From the NCBI GenBank assembly GCA_937896895.1, contig CALBNV010000056.1, forward strand, positions 1 to 24,252: DNA of 24,252 nucleotides. The letters are read 5' to 3'. Position numbers and translations under genes: made by a program. Shown here one piece after another: positions 22,448-24,252 of this stretch. The DNA is from an uncultured Bacteroidales bacterium. GTDB lineage: Bacteria > Bacteroidota > Bacteroidia > Bacteroidales > F082. The notes below the pieces were generated by a model that was not told the origin of the DNA, made no database searches, and saw only the letters and a list, made by a program, of their open reading frames with translations. The stretch's first letter is position 1. Each line of letters begins with the position of its first letter.

Positions 22448-23746
22448 ATGTCAGTTATCAAACCATTCAAAGGCTATCGTCCGACAGTTGACATCGCCGA
22501 GAAGCTCGCGTCGAGACCATACGACGTTCTGAACACAGAGGAAGCCCGCGAGGAATGCAAAGGCAACCCATACAGCCTCCTCCACGTGACGAAGGCCGAA
22601 ATCGATCTTCCGGCAGGCCACAAGGACAGCGACCTCGAGACCTACATCAAAGTCGTCGAGAACTTCAACGCGTTCAAAGACTACGGATGGCTCGTACAGG
22701 ACGAGGAAGAGAAACTTTACATCTACGCACAGAGCATGAACCCGACAGAGGCCGACGCGCATTGGCAGTACGGCATCGTCGCATGTGCATGGAGCGAAGA
22801 CTATATTAATAAGGTCATCAAGAAACACGAGCTCACACGCAAGGACAAGGAAGAGGACCGCATGAAACACGTCCGCATCACCAACGCCAACGTCGAGCCG
22901 GTGTTCTTCGCATATCCCGCGGTGAACGAGATCGACGCCATCGTCGATAACATCGTCCGCCACCAGAAGCCGATTTACGACTTCATCGCCAAGGAAGACG
23001 GCTTCGGCCATCGTTTCTGGACCATCGACGACAAGGCCACCATCGCCCGCCTCGTCGAGCTCTTCGCCACCAAGGTCCCGGCCATGTACATCGCCGACGG
23101 TCACCACCGCAGCGCAGCTGCGGCCCTCGTGGGACAGGAGAAGAAAGAAAACAACCCGCACCACACAGGCAAAGAGGAATACAACTTCTTCATGACAGTC
23201 ATATTCCCCGACAACCAGCTGAAAGTCATCGACTACAACCGCGTCGTGAAAGACTTGAACGGCCTCAGCAAGGCTGACTTCATCGCAGCTCTCGGCAAGA
23301 CATACGTCGTCGAAGACATGGGCACAGAGATCTACAAGCCGGCCAAGCTCCACGAGCACAGCATGTATCTCGACGGCCACTGGTACAAGATGAGCGCGAA
23401 GCCAGGCACATACAACGACAACGACCCAATCGGAGTACTCGACGTGAAGATCCTGAGCGACAACGTACTCGACAACATCCTCGGCATCAAGGACCTCCGC
23501 ACCGACAAGCGCATCGACTTCGTCGGCGGAATCCGCGGTCTCGGCGAGCTGAAGCGTCGCGTTGACAGCGGCGAGATGAAGGTCGCATTCGCGATGTACC
23601 CTGTCTCAATGAAACAGATCATCGACATCGCCGACAGCGGCAACATCATGCCCGGCCACGGTGGCATTCTCGACCGCTTTGACAGCATAATTATGATAAC
23701 GCCCTTCATGCTTGCCATGATAGAACTGGCACGAATCCTCATCTAA
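22448..23746 (+). CDS. DUF1015 protein with an abnormal, CdsA-like C-terminus
   Basis: Residues 1 to about 400 are a normal DUF1015 protein of unknown function, the usual third gene after serC-serA in this clade. They start MSVIKPFKGYRP and contain ASRPYDVLNTEEAR, KKHELTRKDKEEDRMKHVR, IADGHHRSAAAALVG, PIGVLDVKIL, RIDFVGGIRGLGELKRRVDSGEMK and FAMYPVSMKQIIDIADSGNIMP. After this point family members end with PPKSTWFEPK-like residues. Here the frame continues as GHGGILDRFDSIIMITPFMLAMIELARILI, which is the C-terminal signature of phosphatidate cytidylyltransferase. So the 432-residue open frame is a hybrid, real or artefactual. It lies 82 bp after serA, with the start at ATG 22448. Confidence 0.85.
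   Translation: MSVIKPFKGYRPTVDIAEKLASRPYDVLNTEEAREECKGNPYSLLHVTKAEIDLPAGHKDSDLETYIKVVENFNAFKDYGWLVQDEEEKLYIYAQSMNPTEADAHWQYGIVACAWSEDYINKVIKKHELTRKDKEEDRMKHVRITNANVEPVFFAYPAVNEIDAIVDNIVRHQKPIYDFIAKEDGFGHRFWTIDDKATIARLVELFATKVPAMYIADGHHRSAAAALVGQEKKENNPHHTGKEEYNFFMTVIFPDNQLKVIDYNRVVKDLNGLSKADFIAALGKTYVVEDMGTEIYKPAKLHEHSMYLDGHWYKMSAKPGTYNDNDPIGVLDVKILSDNVLDNILGIKDLRTDKRIDFVGGIRGLGELKRRVDSGEMKVAFAMYPVSMKQIIDIADSGNIMPGHGGILDRFDSIIMITPFMLAMIELARILI
23633..23746 (+). other. Junction and CdsA-like C-terminal fragment
   Basis: The encoded GNIMPGHGGILDRFDS matches the CdsA signature (phosphatidate cytidylyltransferase, CDP-diacylglycerol synthesis). Both DUF1015 and CdsA families carry a DSGNIMP-like segment. 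The switch therefore falls in about 20 bases (23633-23652) that two genes could share. The rest of cdsA is absent, and psd follows. The most economical reading is an assembly join at a short shared sequence. Confidence 0.7.
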
Positions 23747-23765
23747 TAATTGAAATAATAACTAT

Positions 23766-24252
23766 ATGTATATTCACAAAGAAGGTCACAGACTGCTAGG
23801 ATGGCTTGGACTGGTATTGCTGGCAGCAGCCGCTCTCATCATCTGGTTTGAGCAGTATCTTAACATCTGGTTTCTCCTCCTATGGGCTATTGTATTCATC
23901 CTCTGGAGTCTGCTGCTCTATTTCTTCCGCATTCCCAAACGCAATTTTGTGCAGGACGAATCGCTTCTTATTTCGCCTGCAGATGGCACAATATGTGCTA
24001 TAGAGCAGGTATTTGAGAAAGAATACCTCAACTGCGAATGTCTCCAGGTTAGCGTGTTCATGTATGGAACAGACGTTCATGTAAACCGCTACCCTGTCAG
24101 CGGCCACGTGGACTATGTGAAGTATCATAAGGGCAACTATTTTGTGGCCTCCTACCCCAAGTCGTCGGTACTCAACGAGCATTCCTCTATCGGATTGACG
24201 ATGAGTAACGGACAGAAGATTCTCATGAAACAGATTGCTGGCGTAATGGCCC
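23766..24252 (+). CDS. psd: Phosphatidylserine decarboxylase, 5' part (cut by window end)
   Basis: Psd converts phosphatidylserine to phosphatidylethanolamine at the inner membrane. The 162 visible residues begin MYIHKEGHRLLGW. Two hydrophobic membrane segments follow (about residues 12-26 and 32-50), then RIPKR and SPADGTICAIEQV, FMYGTDVHVNRYPVSGHVDYVKYHKGNYFVASYPKSS and NEHSSIG. This is the compact PsdA-related form seen in Bacteroidota. The C-terminal GxS self-cleavage site lies outside the window. The start lies 19 bp after the CdsA-like fragment. Codon choice (more CTG, CTA, GGA and GTA) looks unlike the upstream ser genes, in line with a different source genome. Confidence 0.9.
   Translation, partial: MYIHKEGHRLLGWLGLVLLAAAALIIWFEQYLNIWFLLLWAIVFILWSLLLYFFRIPKRNFVQDESLLISPADGTICAIEQVFEKEYLNCECLQVSVFMYGTDVHVNRYPVSGHVDYVKYHKGNYFVASYPKSSVLNEHSSIGLTMSNGQKILMKQIAGVMA

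Noticed and set aside
22451..23380. Minus-strand open frame (309 codons) opposite DUF1015
   Set aside because: It is Val/Asp-rich nonsense typical of an antisense shadow, and the sense protein is well conserved.

Overview
The window looks like chromosome of an uncultured Bacteroidota, most likely Bacteroidales. The reasons are the repeated TAnnTTTG -7 promoter element (twelve instances in front of genes), almost no Shine-Dalgarno sequences, AT-rich spacers between moderately GC-rich genes, and clade-typical genes (DUF4301, a LuxC-like reductase beside serC, a short SerA without ACT domain followed by DUF1015). Most of the content is housekeeping. I see no tRNA, rRNA, CRISPR array or insertion sequence.

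Layout. 1-2400: a partial C-terminus (perhaps an aminotransferase), then rpe and pepD, closed by a strong terminator. 2400-5210: a gap of about 370 bp, then a D-2-hydroxyacid dehydrogenase and a GH29 fucosidase lipoprotein as a tight pair. 5240-5754: a small toxin-antitoxin pair. 5812-8030: ferritin and DUF4301, divergently transcribed. 8057-9883: a sigma-like protein with a Cys-rich tail, divergent from an unknown 241-aa gene. 9937-13143 (minus strand): thrS-infC-rpmI-rplT. 13279-15564: an oligopeptide-binding lipoprotein, divergent from an unknown 184-aa gene. 15716-16187: a second toxin-antitoxin pair paralogous to the first, whose toxin tail overlaps the tail of lon. 16177-20073 (minus strand): lon, rpmE2 and a LuxC-like reductase. 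20253-23746: serC-serA-DUF1015 (serine biosynthesis). 23766-end: partial psd.

Most interesting points. (1) Three sites share TGTAACATT, a 12-13 nt spacer and GTACT. Two lie back to back between the sigma-like gene and the unknown gene, and the third is in front of the peptide-binding lipoprotein, which suggests a small ECF-type regulon. (2) infC has no canonical start that preserves its N-terminal domain. It appears to start at AUA behind a rare, strong AGGAG. (3) The DUF1015 protein changes at its C-terminus into the C-terminal signature of CdsA and is followed by psd. This is either an assembly chimera or a recombination, so everything after about 23640 may come from another genome. (4) The LuxC-like reductase lacks the expected catalytic cysteine. 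(5) Heptamer repeats and hairpins built from them occupy the spacers of the ser operon.

All identifications are by reading motifs. No database search was run.
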